Positions 1-6,960 of a DNA stretch of 7,055 bases are shown here, one piece after another (positions within the stretch are counted from its first letter, which is position 1; each line of letters opens with the position of its first letter). The DNA comes from Actinomycetes bacterium. Its GTDB lineage: Bacteria; Actinomycetota; Actinomycetes; S36-B12; UBA10799. The DNA lies in NCBI GenBank assembly GCA_029779995.1, contig JAKOZM010000059.1:1-7055 (forward strand). The letters run 5' to 3'. A program made the position numbers and the translations under genes. Below the pieces are notes generated by a model. The model made no database searches. It saw only the letters and a list, made by a program, of their open reading frames with translations, and was not told the DNA's origin.

Positions 1-2021
1 TCGTGGCGGACGGCGGCGCGGATCAGCTTGGCTCGCCATTCCTCGTCGGTCGGCGCGGTGGTCAGCTCGGTGATCGCCGCGATGATCTCGCGCGCGACGT
101 TGCGGCGTGACACCACGCCGTTCCCGCCGCGGTCTCTGATGAGTCTGCGGGCCGCGTCGACAACGACGTCGGTCAATGGGGCGTCGATGAAGTGGGCGTC
201 GCGCCACTCGAGCTCGTAGATGCGGTCGTCCAGCCGGCTGCGGTGCCAGATCCGGGTCCGGTCTCGAGGGTCGTAGAGGAAGGGGACTTTGGCGTCCTTG
301 GCGCGGTATGTGCCGGGCCGGACGCCGCGGATCTCGTCGAGGATGTCGCCGTCGTAGGTCAGGCCTCGGAACTCGATGCCGCCGTTGCCGGGGGTGAGCC
401 ACTTCTCGGGCAGGAGGCTGAAGATCAGGTCGGGGTGTTGGGGGACCAAGAGACGGCCGGTGATGGCTTGCGCCATGTCGTGTCGCTCGAGCGGGGTGAA
501 GTTGCCGTCCTCGAGGCCGGGGATCTTCACGCCGTCGTGTCGGTTGCGGTGGTAGTCAAGGGCGATGAAGCGGTGGAGGTGCTGCTGCAGCTCGCGCCAG
601 GAGCCGAGCGGTTCGAAACCGACCCAGCCGACGAACCGTCCTCGTTCGTAGACGGCGCGGCCCTTGAAGCCAGCACCGTTGCGGAACGACTGGTAGGCCG
701 CCTGAAGACGGTCGTGCCAGCGCTCCACGATGTTGTTGTCCACGGGACGTCCGGGTCGGCTCGGCATGAGGTCGACGCTCCAGTCGCGGAGCAGGGCGAG
801 GACGGGGTCGCTGAGGAAGATCTTGCCGTTGTCGGCCCGCAGCGAGACGAACGCGATGCCTGGCTTGACGTGGCGTCCCTGGACCTCGCGGCTGGTGCGG
901 ACGCGGCTGGCGTGTGCGGTGATGGGGTTGTCGCCGAAGTCGAGGCTGGCCGGTATGCCGCACCACCGGAAGTCGTCGATCGTCGTGCCCTCGACGACCA
1001 TGGAGAAGGGTCGGATCGCGTCGTACAGCGCGAGGGCGACCTCGAGGGAGTTCGCTGACTGAGGCACCACTCGACATGCGACGACGACTCGGGTGGGGAT
1101 CGAGATGATGGTGATGATCTCGACCGAGTAGACCCGCTCGTAGACGTCGTCCCAGACCAGGTTGTCGCAGCGGGTGACGTCGACGGCGAAGTGGCCCGGG
1201 TGGGTCGCGGGGTAGTTGGAGCGGGCGGCGTTCTTGCGGATCGAGGCGGTCTTGTGCTGCTTGGTCGTGCGGCCGAGGGCCGCGAAGCGGGTGGACAGAT
1301 ACTGCTGAGTGATCCGCTGCGGCAGATCGATGTCGTGGATGCCCTCTTGCTTGAGCCGGACGAGGATGCGTCGCTCGATCTCTACCAGGCTGACCCTGCT
1401 CTTGGTGCCGTCGAAGGCTGCGAGCTCCTCGTCGACCATCCGCACGAAGCGCGGGTCGATGACCTCGAAGCCCTGTCGCCCCTTGGTTTTGCGCCCGTCG
1501 ACCAGCCCACGGAGGCCGTCGCGTTGGAAGGCCTTGATCCAGCCTCGGATCGTGTTCGGGGACACGCCGTTCTTGATGATCTCGCCGGCGAGCACCCGGC
1601 GGACTCTCGTCCGGTCGACCCCGTACTCGAACGTGAGCTGCCGCGACATCGCCTCGATCCGCTGGGTGAGGCTGACACCGAACCCTTCCCCGAACGGGTA
1701 GAACGGTTCGCCGTCACGGGCCATGAGCGGGTGACCGTCTCGATATGCAGTGAGTACCTCGAACACGACCTCGAGCTTGAGTCGCACCTCTGCCTTGATC
1801 TCGGGCGAGAGGCTGTTCCACCAGGGCTGGATCGACAGATGGATCGCGTCGAGGCCCTCGTCACCGATGCCGGTGACAGCGAGTTGGTCGGCTCGGATGA
1901 AGTGGTTCTCGCCCAACGCGTCCTTCACCGTCACACCGTGCCGGCCGAGCTCGACGACAACGGCGGGACCAAACGACATGAGCACCCGAGCGCCTACGAA
2001 CAGCTCAACGGCCTTGCTCAC
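1..2021 (-). CDS. tnsB: TnsB-like DDE transposase, 3' end cut off by window edge
   Basis: Predicted strand-transfer subunit of a Tn7-like transposase: it would bind the transposon ends and join the 3' ends to target DNA. Reading the minus strand from GTG at 2021 gives 673 codons with no stop before position 1, so the C-terminus is missing. Residues about 9-50 form a small beta-rich N-terminal region. Residues about 145-180 look like a helix-turn-helix (VSPNTIRGWIKAFQRDGLRG). The RNase H-like catalytic core follows with D281 (HFAVDVT), D397 (LRADNG) and E433 (NNIVERW). D397 and E433 are 35 residues apart, the classic D(35)E spacing. The region after residue 500 fits a Mu-type C-terminal beta domain. 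E. coli Tn7 TnsB has 702 residues, so most of this protein is probably visible. The GTG start overlaps the tnsA stop (GTGA), implying translational coupling. An in-frame ATG at 1979 is a weaker alternative. The symbol denotes similarity to the family, not proven orthology. Confidence 0.9.
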   Translation of the reverse strand, partial: MSKAVELFVGARVLMSFGPAVVVELGRHGVTVKDALGENHFIRADQLAVTGIGDEGLDAIHLSIQPWWNSLSPEIKAEVRLKLEVVFEVLTAYRDGHPLMARDGEPFYPFGEGFGVSLTQRIEAMSRQLTFEYGVDRTRVRRVLAGEIIKNGVSPNTIRGWIKAFQRDGLRGLVDGRKTKGRQGFEVIDPRFVRMVDEELAAFDGTKSRVSLVEIERRILVRLKQEGIHDIDLPQRITQQYLSTRFAALGRTTKQHKTASIRKNAARSNYPATHPGHFAVDVTRCDNLVWDDVYERVYSVEIITIISIPTRVVVACRVVPQSANSLEVALALYDAIRPFSMVVEGTTIDDFRWCGIPASLDFGDNPITAHASRVRTSREVQGRHVKPGIAFVSLRADNGKIFLSDPVLALLRDWSVDLMPSRPGRPVDNNIVERWHDRLQAAYQSFRNGAGFKGRAVYERGRFVGWVGFEPLGSWRELQQHLHRFIALDYHRNRHDGVKIPGLEDGNFTPLERHDMAQAITGRLLVPQHPDLIFSLLPEKWLTPGNGGIEFRGLTYDGDILDEIRGVRPGTYRAKDAKVPFLYDPRDRTRIWHRSRLDDRIYELEWRDAHFIDAPLTDVVVDAARRLIRDRGGNGVVSRRNVAREIIAAITELTTAPTDEEWRAKLIRAAVRH

Positions 2022-2794
2022 AACGACACCGCCGCCACGTCGTGGATGACGATCCGGGTGCTGCGCTTCAGGGGGCGGTCGAGATCGCATTCGATCTGTC
2101 CACTCCAGATGCCGTGCCACATCGCCGAGACCAGGTGCCCGCCGCCAGCGTCCAGAGCCAAGACGTCGCCGATCGTCCCGGCGCCTTGGAGGCACTCGCG
2201 GATCAGCCGTAGCGACTCGGCATACCAAGACATCCGTCGTCGATAGGCATGAATCCACATGAGGTTGACGCGCCGCACCCGTGACCAGCCGCTGAAGACC
2301 TCATGCGCCCAGCCGACCTCGGCGCACGCCTCCTTCGTGAGCCGGACCTTGAGCGTGAAGTCGTCGTCCTGTCGGCTGGCAGGTCGGGCATCCCACAGCC
2401 GAATCGTCCCGTCGTCATGACGAACCAAGAGGTCGGGCGTGTGCTCGAGCCGGCGCCCGCGCCGCTTCGCCGGCAGTCGCAGCAAGCACGGCTGAGCGAC
2501 CAGCCAGCTCACGTCGGGACGGCGGTCGAGCTCTCGGACCAGGTCGTGCTCAAGCCCCGACTCGAGGCGCAGATGGGTCCCCGTCGTCACGCAGAAGGCG
2601 AACACCGGGATATGCCCCGACCGCGCCTTCACCCTCGGAGTCCTCGTCCTCCGTAGCTGGGTGACATCGGGCCGCTCCGCCCAGGGCCACACCGCGAGAT
2701 CGGCACCGACGTCGACGCGCCACTCGACTCCAAGATCCGGTGCCAGCACCACAGGGGCTGGCCGCTTGCGGGCATGCGAAATAGACTCGTCCAC
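2018..2794 (-). CDS. tnsA: TnsA-like transposase endonuclease subunit
   Basis: Predicted endonuclease that, in Tn7, nicks the 5' ends of the transposon while TnsB acts on the 3' ends. The reading frame is open from ATG at 2875 (285 residues). I prefer GTG at 2794 (258 residues) because GAAGG lies 9 bases upstream of it, and the extra 27 residues look like non-conserved leader. Numbering from 2875, residues 100-165 match the TnsA N-terminal nuclease pattern: E105 and E109 in RLESGLEHD, D148 in HTPDLLV, and WDARP at 161-165, where classical TnsA has its lysine motif. Residues about 217-285 (including LVSAMWHGIWSGQIECDLDRPL) fit the winged-helix C-terminal domain. Length is close to E. coli TnsA (273). 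The gene is transcribed leftward from a promoter near 2915-2943 and its stop overlaps the tnsB start by four bases. It looks intact. The start codon is the main uncertainty. Confidence 0.83.
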   Translation of the reverse strand: MDESISHARKRPAPVVLAPDLGVEWRVDVGADLAVWPWAERPDVTQLRRTRTPRVKARSGHIPVFAFCVTTGTHLRLESGLEHDLVRELDRRPDVSWLVAQPCLLRLPAKRRGRRLEHTPDLLVRHDDGTIRLWDARPASRQDDDFTLKVRLTKEACAEVGWAHEVFSGWSRVRRVNLMWIHAYRRRMSWYAESLRLIRECLQGAGTIGDVLALDAGGGHLVSAMWHGIWSGQIECDLDRPLKRSTRIVIHDVAAVSL

Positions 2795-2803
2795 GCGACG
2801 GCA

Positions 2804-2808
2804 CCTTC
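2804..2808 (-). promoter_or_regulatory. Ribosome binding site favouring the GTG start of tnsA
   Basis: On the minus strand GAAGG lies 9 bases upstream of GTG at 2794. The alternative ATG at 2875 has only a weak GGA upstream and sits inside an inverted repeat. This is the basis for choosing the shorter TnsA-like protein. Confidence 0.45.
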
Positions 2809-2869
2809 GTTTCTGCGCAACAGATTCATCGGGACCGTTCGCCGAGGGGTGCCCGTTGGCGCGGGCGCC

Positions 2870-2891
2870 CCTCATCCATGTCCGGATGAGG
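2870..2891. repeat. 8-base inverted repeat in the tnsA leader
   Basis: CCTCATCC (2870-2877) and GGATGAGG (2884-2891) are perfect inverted repeats separated by six bases. On the minus strand this lies about 20 bases downstream of the predicted transcription start and covers the ATG at 2875. It could form an mRNA hairpin that limits initiation at that ATG, or be an operator for a dimeric protein. The sequence shows only the symmetry; function is inferred. Confidence 0.5.
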
Positions 2892-2914
2892 CCCTCGGAA
2901 CTTGTCCTGGGGGG

Positions 2915-2943
2915 AGCCTACGGCGACACGCCCGCAGGATCAA
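2915..2943 (-). promoter_or_regulatory. Sigma70-type promoter for tnsAB
   Basis: Reading the minus strand, TTGATC (2943-2938) is followed after exactly 17 bases by TAGGCT (2920-2915), a good match to the housekeeping -35 and -10 pattern. Transcription would start near 2908, leaving a leader of about 33 bases to the ATG at 2875 or about 114 bases to the GTG at 2794. A TGTCG motif starting at 2928 sits inside the spacer and the end-like motif at 2967-2944 sits directly upstream, so TnsB binding could repress its own promoter. That regulation is inferred. Confidence 0.55.
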
Positions 2944-2967
2944 GCACTTCGCGCCTCTTAACCGACA
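2944..2967 (-). repeat. Candidate transposon-end / TnsB-binding motif
   Basis: On the minus strand this begins TGTCGGTTAAGAGGC and ends AAGTGC. It resembles the plus-strand sequence at 3101-3125, which begins TGTCGCTTATTAAGCGGC and ends in GTGC; the two align with a three-base gap. Tn7-family ends begin with TGT and carry several TnsB sites, and this copy has the orientation expected for the end upstream of tnsA. Further TGTCG copies on the same strand start at 3052 (TGTCGCTTGCTGGC) and 2928 (TGTCGCCGTAGGC). Which, if any, is the actual terminus cannot be decided from one end. Confidence 0.35.
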
Positions 2968-3100
2968 CAGACCCCGGTTTTCAGCTCGCACCTAAGGGTG
3001 CGTTGCCGGGTCGGTCGGGCCGATCGGCGTAGACGATCGCCAGCAAGCGACATCACGGGCCGGTAGGCGGTTCCAGCATCCGCGCTGGTCGCGCCCACTC

Positions 3101-3119
3101 TGTCGCTTATTAAGCGGCA
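3101..3119. repeat. Near-perfect 19-base palindrome (operator or transposon end)
   Basis: TGTCGCTTATTAAGCGGCA has a perfect core, CGCTTA-t-TAAGCG, and outer TG/CA pairs, with one mismatched pair between them. Its A/T-rich centre stands out in this GC-rich DNA. It ends 17 bases before the predicted -10 box of the rightward operon, so a dimeric regulator bound here would cover the -35 region. It also begins TGTCGCTT like a Tn7-type terminus. The two readings are not exclusive. Confidence 0.55.
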
Positions 3120-3136
3120 AGGTGCAGTGCTTCGCC

Positions 3137-3142
3137 TACTCT
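3137..3142 (+). promoter_or_regulatory. Possible -10 box giving a leaderless transcript
   Basis: TACTCT fits the TAnnnT pattern of actinobacterial -10 elements and ends six bases before the ATG at 3149. Transcription would therefore start at or very near the A of the start codon. No clear -35 is seen, and there is no good ribosome binding site before the ATG, which fits leaderless initiation as is common in actinobacteria. Confidence 0.35.
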
Positions 3143-3148
3143 GGACTC

Positions 3149-3646
3149 ATGGCAAAGCGGGTGCGTTCCGATATCGTCGACACAGCGCGTCTGACCAGCG
3201 CGCCACTGAACCGGCCGAGCGCCACCAACGCTCGGCGACAGGGTCTGACCAGCCCTACCGAAGGACATCCACCGGCCGTGCCTCAGCGCATCAACACCGC
3301 CGTCACCGCGAGCGAGGCCAGCGTGCCCAACGTGGCCCGCGAGTGGCCAACAGCCATCCAGCCGCTCGAAGAGTTCCTGTGTCTGAACCCGCGTTGCCCA
3401 GACGCGGTCCGCTTGGCCCGAACGCCTGGGGCAAAGGGCCGTCCGCAGCTCTTCTGCAGCACCAAGTGCCGCCGGGCATACGACTACGAGCGGGCTCAAC
3501 TTCTACTTGACCACGAGAGGCTCCAGGCCGCAGTAGACCGACCTGGAGGCACCTATCGACAGCGGCAGGTCGTTGAGTCGGCCCTCGCGAGCATCGAGAG
3601 GTGCCTCCTCCACTACACCTACTCATCTACGCCATCAGAGGCTTGA
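3149..3646 (+). CDS. Small four-cysteine zinc-finger-like protein of unknown function
   Basis: A 165-residue protein I do not recognise as a named family. Residues 1-70 are rich in Ala, Arg, Thr and Pro and look disordered. Residues 78-107 hold C78-x4-C83 and C103-x3-C107 (FCSTKCRRAYDYER), the pattern of a small treble-clef-like zinc site seen in various DNA- or RNA-associated proteins. Residues about 108-155 are charged and probably helical, possibly a dimerising helix. There is no signal peptide or membrane segment. ATG at 3149 is preferred over GTG at 3122, because a -10-like box sits just before it and the extra nine residues look uninformative. The stop lies 14 bases before the helicase start, so the two genes are very likely cotranscribed. 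As first gene after a palindrome it could be a regulator or an accessory subunit of the downstream system; both are guesses. Confidence 0.65.
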   Translation: MAKRVRSDIVDTARLTSAPLNRPSATNARRQGLTSPTEGHPPAVPQRINTAVTASEASVPNVAREWPTAIQPLEEFLCLNPRCPDAVRLARTPGAKGRPQLFCSTKCRRAYDYERAQLLLDHERLQAAVDRPGGTYRQRQVVESALASIERCLLHYTYSSTPSEA

Positions 3647-3649
3647 GGC

Positions 3650-3653
3650 AGGA
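3650..3653 (+). promoter_or_regulatory. Ribosome binding site deciding the helicase start
   Basis: AGGA lies seven bases before GTG at 3661, just past the stop of the zinc-finger gene. The upstream in-frame GTG at 3601 lies within that gene, has poorer spacing, and would add 20 residues that do not look like the domain start. This supports initiation at 3661. Confidence 0.6.
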
Positions 3654-3660
3654 TCGATCC

Positions 3661-6600
3661 GTGCCGAAGATCTTCGACAACCTCACCGCCGAGAGCCAGC
3701 TGGGCGTGGCGCTGCGCCAGTATTTCGAGAACTCGTACGCGACCGTCGACGTCGCTACGGGCTATCTCGATCTGCGGGGGTGGGCTCATCTGGGGGAGGT
3801 CATCGATCAGAAGGCCTTCACTGATGGGAACGAGCCTGTCGCGCGCGTTCTCGTGGGCATGGTGGCCCCGTCGGACTCGCAGGCGATCCTCAACTCTCTT
3901 CAGAGTGAGCTGGCGGAACCCGCTGCGGGTGCTGCGATCCACGACAACGCCAAGGCTCTTGAACAGAAGGAGCGATTGGTCCGCCATCTGCGGACGCAGT
4001 TGATGCGCGGTCTACCGACGACGGCCGGACAGGCGACTCTTCAGCTGATGAAACGGCAGTTGGAGTCCGGGCGCGTCCAGATCAAGGTGTTCACGCGCCG
4101 CCCACTGCACGGGAAGACCTACATCCTCCGAGGCGGTAGCGGACCTGTGCCCTTGTGGTCCTACCTCGGCTCCTCGAACTTCACCGGCGCCGGCCTGTTC
4201 AACAACCTCGAGCTCAACATCGACATCGCCGACCAAGACCCGAATCAGAAGCTCGCCGCCTGGTTCGAGGACAGGTGGAGCGACAAGTACTCGCTGACGA
4301 TCACCAAGGAGATCATCGAACTCATCGAGGAGTCGTGGTCGGGAGAGACTCAGGCCACTCCGTTCGAGGTGTATCTCAAGGTCTGCCACGCGCTCTCGCA
4401 GGACGCCCGCGATGGTCTGGGATACGTGCTGCCGAAGTCGATGCAGGACCTGCTTCTTGATTACCAGGTCACCGCGGTTCGCACGCTGGCGCGCCGGATC
4501 GTGCGGCGTGGCGGCACCATGTTGGGTGACGTCGTTGGGCTTGGCAAGACGCTAACCGCGGTGGCGACCGCCCTGATGCTCCAAGCAGCCGAGGACTACT
4601 CGACGCTGGTGCTCTGCCCCAAGAACCTCGAGCAGATGTGGAAGGACCACCTCGAGGCTTATGGCGTGGAAGGCGGCCGTGTCGTGCCCTACTCCATGGC
4701 CGACAAGGTCCTCCCGGATCTCAAGCTCTTCAAGCTGGTGATCTGCGACGAGTCCCACAACCTGCGCAACGACACGACCAAGGCGCACGAGGCGATCCGG
4801 GACTACGTCCGGCGCAACTCCAGCAAGGTCCTCCTCCTGACCGCGACCCCCTACAACCTGGCCTTCGCGGATGTCGCGAACCAGCTCGCCCTGTACATCG
4901 ATGACGATGACGACCTCGGCATCGTGCCCTCAGCTGCCATGGCCAAGGACCCCAACCTCGCCGACAAGGTCGACGGTAAGACGAACACGCTCGTCGCGTT
5001 CAAGAGGTCGGAGGAGGCGGAGGACTGGCGGCGCCTCATGTCCGACCACCTCGTTCGCCGGACCCGCAGCTTCATCAAGAAGTCCGCGCGCAAGAAGACG
5101 CTCACGCTGGCCGATGGCACGACCCAGGAGCGCGAGTACCTGCAGTTCGCCGACGGCACGGAGTTCTTCTTCCCGACCCGGGTCCCGCATCCGTTGACCC
5201 ACGCCTTCGGCGCGACTGACCCAGCCTCGCTGATGGAGGACGACACCACCCTCGACGCCATCGCCAAGCTGACCCTGCCGCGTTACCGCCTATCCGACTA
5301 CGAGGACCCGAGGGCCGCCAAGACACCCCAAGACAAGCAGTACCTCGACGACATCCGATCCGGCCGCGGCAACGTGAGCGGGTTCGTGCGGGTCGGGCTG
5401 TTCAAGCGACTCTCATCATCGGGGCATTCCTTCATCCTGTCGCTGCAGCGTCAGCGAGCCCGCAACGAGCTGTTCATCTACGCGATCGACCAGAAGCTGC
5501 AGGTGCCGCTCGGGACCTTCACCGACCGGCAGATCTCGATCAGCGACGAGGACCTCGAGAACGACGAACCGGTGGGCGGGTCGCTGGAGAGCAGGTACCA
5601 GGAACTTCGCCAGAGCGCGCCGGCCAAGACCAAGTGGCTCAACTCGACCGTGTTCAAGATCACGCTTCGCCACGACCTGGTCAAAGACAACGAGCTCATC
5701 ACCTCGATGCTCACCCGGTTCGGCAGCTGGGATTCCACCCGCGACACCAAGGTCAACGCCCTCGTCGACCTGCTCCGCGGCGATCACGAAGGCAAGAAGG
5801 TCCTCATCTTCAGCGAGTACAAGGACACCGCCGACTACGTGGCTGAGGCCCTCGACGCCGCCGGGATCGACAATGTGGGCCTGGCAACCGGCGACTCCAC
5901 CGATCCCTCCGACGTCGCCCGCCGCTTCTCTCCCCGCTCCAACCGATTGCCCGGACAGCGCGTCGATGAGGTCAAGGTGCCGGAGGACCCGATCGACGTG
6001 CTGGTCGCCACCGACGTGCTCTCGGAGGGGCAGAACCTGCAGGACAGCCACGTCATCGTCAACTACGACCTGCCCTGGGCGATCATCCGCCTCATCCAAC
6101 GCGCGGGCCGCGTCGACCGCGTCGGTCAGGAGTCCGACATCGTCCACGTCTACCTGATTACCCACGACAAGGTCGAGCAGCAGATCCGCCTGCGCCAACG
6201 CATCCGCGCCAGGCTCAGCGCCGCCGCCGAGGCTTTCGGGTCCGACGAGCAGTTCTTCGGCACCGACGACGAGATCAAGATCCTGAACGACTTCTACGAC
6301 GGACGCCTCGCCGACGACGATGACGACGGCGAAGGTGAGGCCGACGCCGTCAGCGAGGCCTGGCTCGCCTGGAGCAACGCCCAGGACAGCCATCCCGCAG
6401 TGACCAAGAAGGTCCTGACCCTGCCCGACCTCATCCACTCGACCCGTGACCGTTACGCCCGCGAGTCCACCGGAGGGGTGACCTGCTTCGTGCGCACCGA
6501 GTCCGGAGTCGATGCCTTCGCAACGAGCGACAGCAATTCGGGCACCGAGCGACTGCTCACGCCAGCCGAAGCCCTTCGGATCTTCGAGGCTGAACCGACA

Positions 6601-6960
6601 ACGCCGACCGCGCCGCTCCGCGACGACCACTTCGAGCGCGAGGCGGAACTAGTCCGCGGCCCCTTGACCATCGAAGCCCGAGCGGCGGGCAATTTGCGCG
6701 GGGTCCGCAAACGGATCTGGGAGAGGTTCGGGGGCACGTTCTACGCGGAGCAAGCCGAGGACGCACTCAACGCCCTCCACGAGCGGCCGCTGACGACGCA
6801 CGCCGCCAACCAGCTATCTATCGCGCTGCGCAACAAGTACGCCGATCAGGACGTACTCGACCTGCTCGACCGCCTCTACCGGGAGGAACGTCTCGTCATC
6901 GGCTCCAGTGAGTCGGACGAGCTTCGGATCGTGTGCTCGATTGGAGTGACCGGCAAGTGA
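3661..6960 (+). CDS. PLD-like nuclease / SNF2-family helicase fusion protein
   Basis: A 1099-residue cytoplasmic ATP-dependent DNA translocase with an N-terminal phospholipase-D-like domain. Residues 1-40 (PKIFDNLTAES... ATGYLDLRGW) match the usual opening of PLD-helicase proteins. The PLD site is H150-G-K152 and GSSNFT (170-175), with N-E at 182-184; the Asp expected after HxK is Arg157. Helicase motif I is GDVVGLGKT (289-297), motif II DESH (363-366), motif III TAT (394-396), motif IV VLIFSEY (714-720), motif V ATDVLSEGQNLQ (783-794) and motif VI QRAGRVDRVGQ (813-823). About 300 residues separate the two RecA lobes, including KRLSSS (582-587), as in RapA/HepA-like SNF2 proteins. An acidic run occurs at 885-895, and the last 100 residues are helical. 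It follows the zinc-finger gene by 14 bases and overlaps the next gene by four. Related proteins occur in restriction and anti-phage loci, so a role in foreign-DNA recognition or cleavage is likely but inferred. Confidence 0.92.
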   Translation: MPKIFDNLTAESQLGVALRQYFENSYATVDVATGYLDLRGWAHLGEVIDQKAFTDGNEPVARVLVGMVAPSDSQAILNSLQSELAEPAAGAAIHDNAKALEQKERLVRHLRTQLMRGLPTTAGQATLQLMKRQLESGRVQIKVFTRRPLHGKTYILRGGSGPVPLWSYLGSSNFTGAGLFNNLELNIDIADQDPNQKLAAWFEDRWSDKYSLTITKEIIELIEESWSGETQATPFEVYLKVCHALSQDARDGLGYVLPKSMQDLLLDYQVTAVRTLARRIVRRGGTMLGDVVGLGKTLTAVATALMLQAAEDYSTLVLCPKNLEQMWKDHLEAYGVEGGRVVPYSMADKVLPDLKLFKLVICDESHNLRNDTTKAHEAIRDYVRRNSSKVLLLTATPYNLAFADVANQLALYIDDDDDLGIVPSAAMAKDPNLADKVDGKTNTLVAFKRSEEAEDWRRLMSDHLVRRTRSFIKKSARKKTLTLADGTTQEREYLQFADGTEFFFPTRVPHPLTHAFGATDPASLMEDDTTLDAIAKLTLPRYRLSDYEDPRAAKTPQDKQYLDDIRSGRGNVSGFVRVGLFKRLSSSGHSFILSLQRQRARNELFIYAIDQKLQVPLGTFTDRQISISDEDLENDEPVGGSLESRYQELRQSAPAKTKWLNSTVFKITLRHDLVKDNELITSMLTRFGSWDSTRDTKVNALVDLLRGDHEGKKVLIFSEYKDTADYVAEALDAAGIDNVGLATGDSTDPSDVARRFSPRSNRLPGQRVDEVKVPEDPIDVLVATDVLSEGQNLQDSHVIVNYDLPWAIIRLIQRAGRVDRVGQESDIVHVYLITHDKVEQQIRLRQRIRARLSAAAEAFGSDEQFFGTDDEIKILNDFYDGRLADDDDDGEGEADAVSEAWLAWSNAQDSHPAVTKKVLTLPDLIHSTRDRYARESTGGVTCFVRTESGVDAFATSDSNSGTERLLTPAEALRIFEAEPTTPTAPLRDDHFEREAELVRGPLTIEARAAGNLRGVRKRIWERFGGTFYAEQAEDALNALHERPLTTHAANQLSIALRNKYADQDVLDLLDRLYREERLVIGSSESDELRIVCSIGVTGK

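Larger units (their letters stand above)
2795..3148. other. Divergent intergenic region between tnsA and the zinc-finger gene
   Basis: This 354-base stretch has no convincing gene; short open frames across it lack coding character. It holds the tnsA promoter, the tnsA leader with a hairpin-capable repeat, TGTCG-headed motifs on the minus strand starting at 3052, 2967 and 2928, and a palindrome at 3101-3119. Smaller symmetric sites include CGCACC-taag-GGTGCG (2987-3002) and the perfect palindrome GCCGATCGGC (3019-3028). The layout fits a transposon terminus with dispersed transposase-binding sites plus control sequences for two divergent operons. I saw no tRNA fragment that could mark a classical attachment site. 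If tnsA starts at 2875, the non-coding part is 2876-3148. Confidence 0.6.

Noticed and set aside
192..1058. Long plus-strand open frame of 288 codons (and another at 1191-2246)
   Set aside because: Both lie antisense to the TnsB-like frame, whose catalytic motifs are clear. Their translations are Val/Ala/Glu/Asp-rich antisense products of GC-rich coding DNA with no recognisable domain.
556..1077. Minus-strand 173-codon frame
   Set aside because: It is Arg/Pro-rich and out of frame with the DDE motifs that lie on the same strand; it is a frame shadow of tnsB.
2953..3100. Possible tRNA-derived attachment site
   Set aside because: No T-arm-like GGTTCGA sequence or cloverleaf could be found; the inverted repeats here are too short and isolated.
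3110..3626. Minus-strand frames (3110-3499, 3303-3626) and plus-strand frame 3127-3510 over the zinc-finger gene
   Set aside because: The chosen frame has the paired-cysteine motif, G/C-ending codons and tight spacing to the helicase. The others show no motif and conflict with the direction of the operon.
6313..6345. Acidic run DDDDDGEGEAD in the helicase as a functional repeat
   Set aside because: It is most simply a flexible acidic linker between the helicase core and the C-terminal region; no periodicity at the DNA level suggests a variable tract.
5416..6630. Minus-strand open frame of 404 codons opposite the helicase
   Set aside because: It runs antisense to intact helicase motifs IV-VI and has the Val/Asp/Gly-rich composition of an antisense frame in GC-rich DNA.
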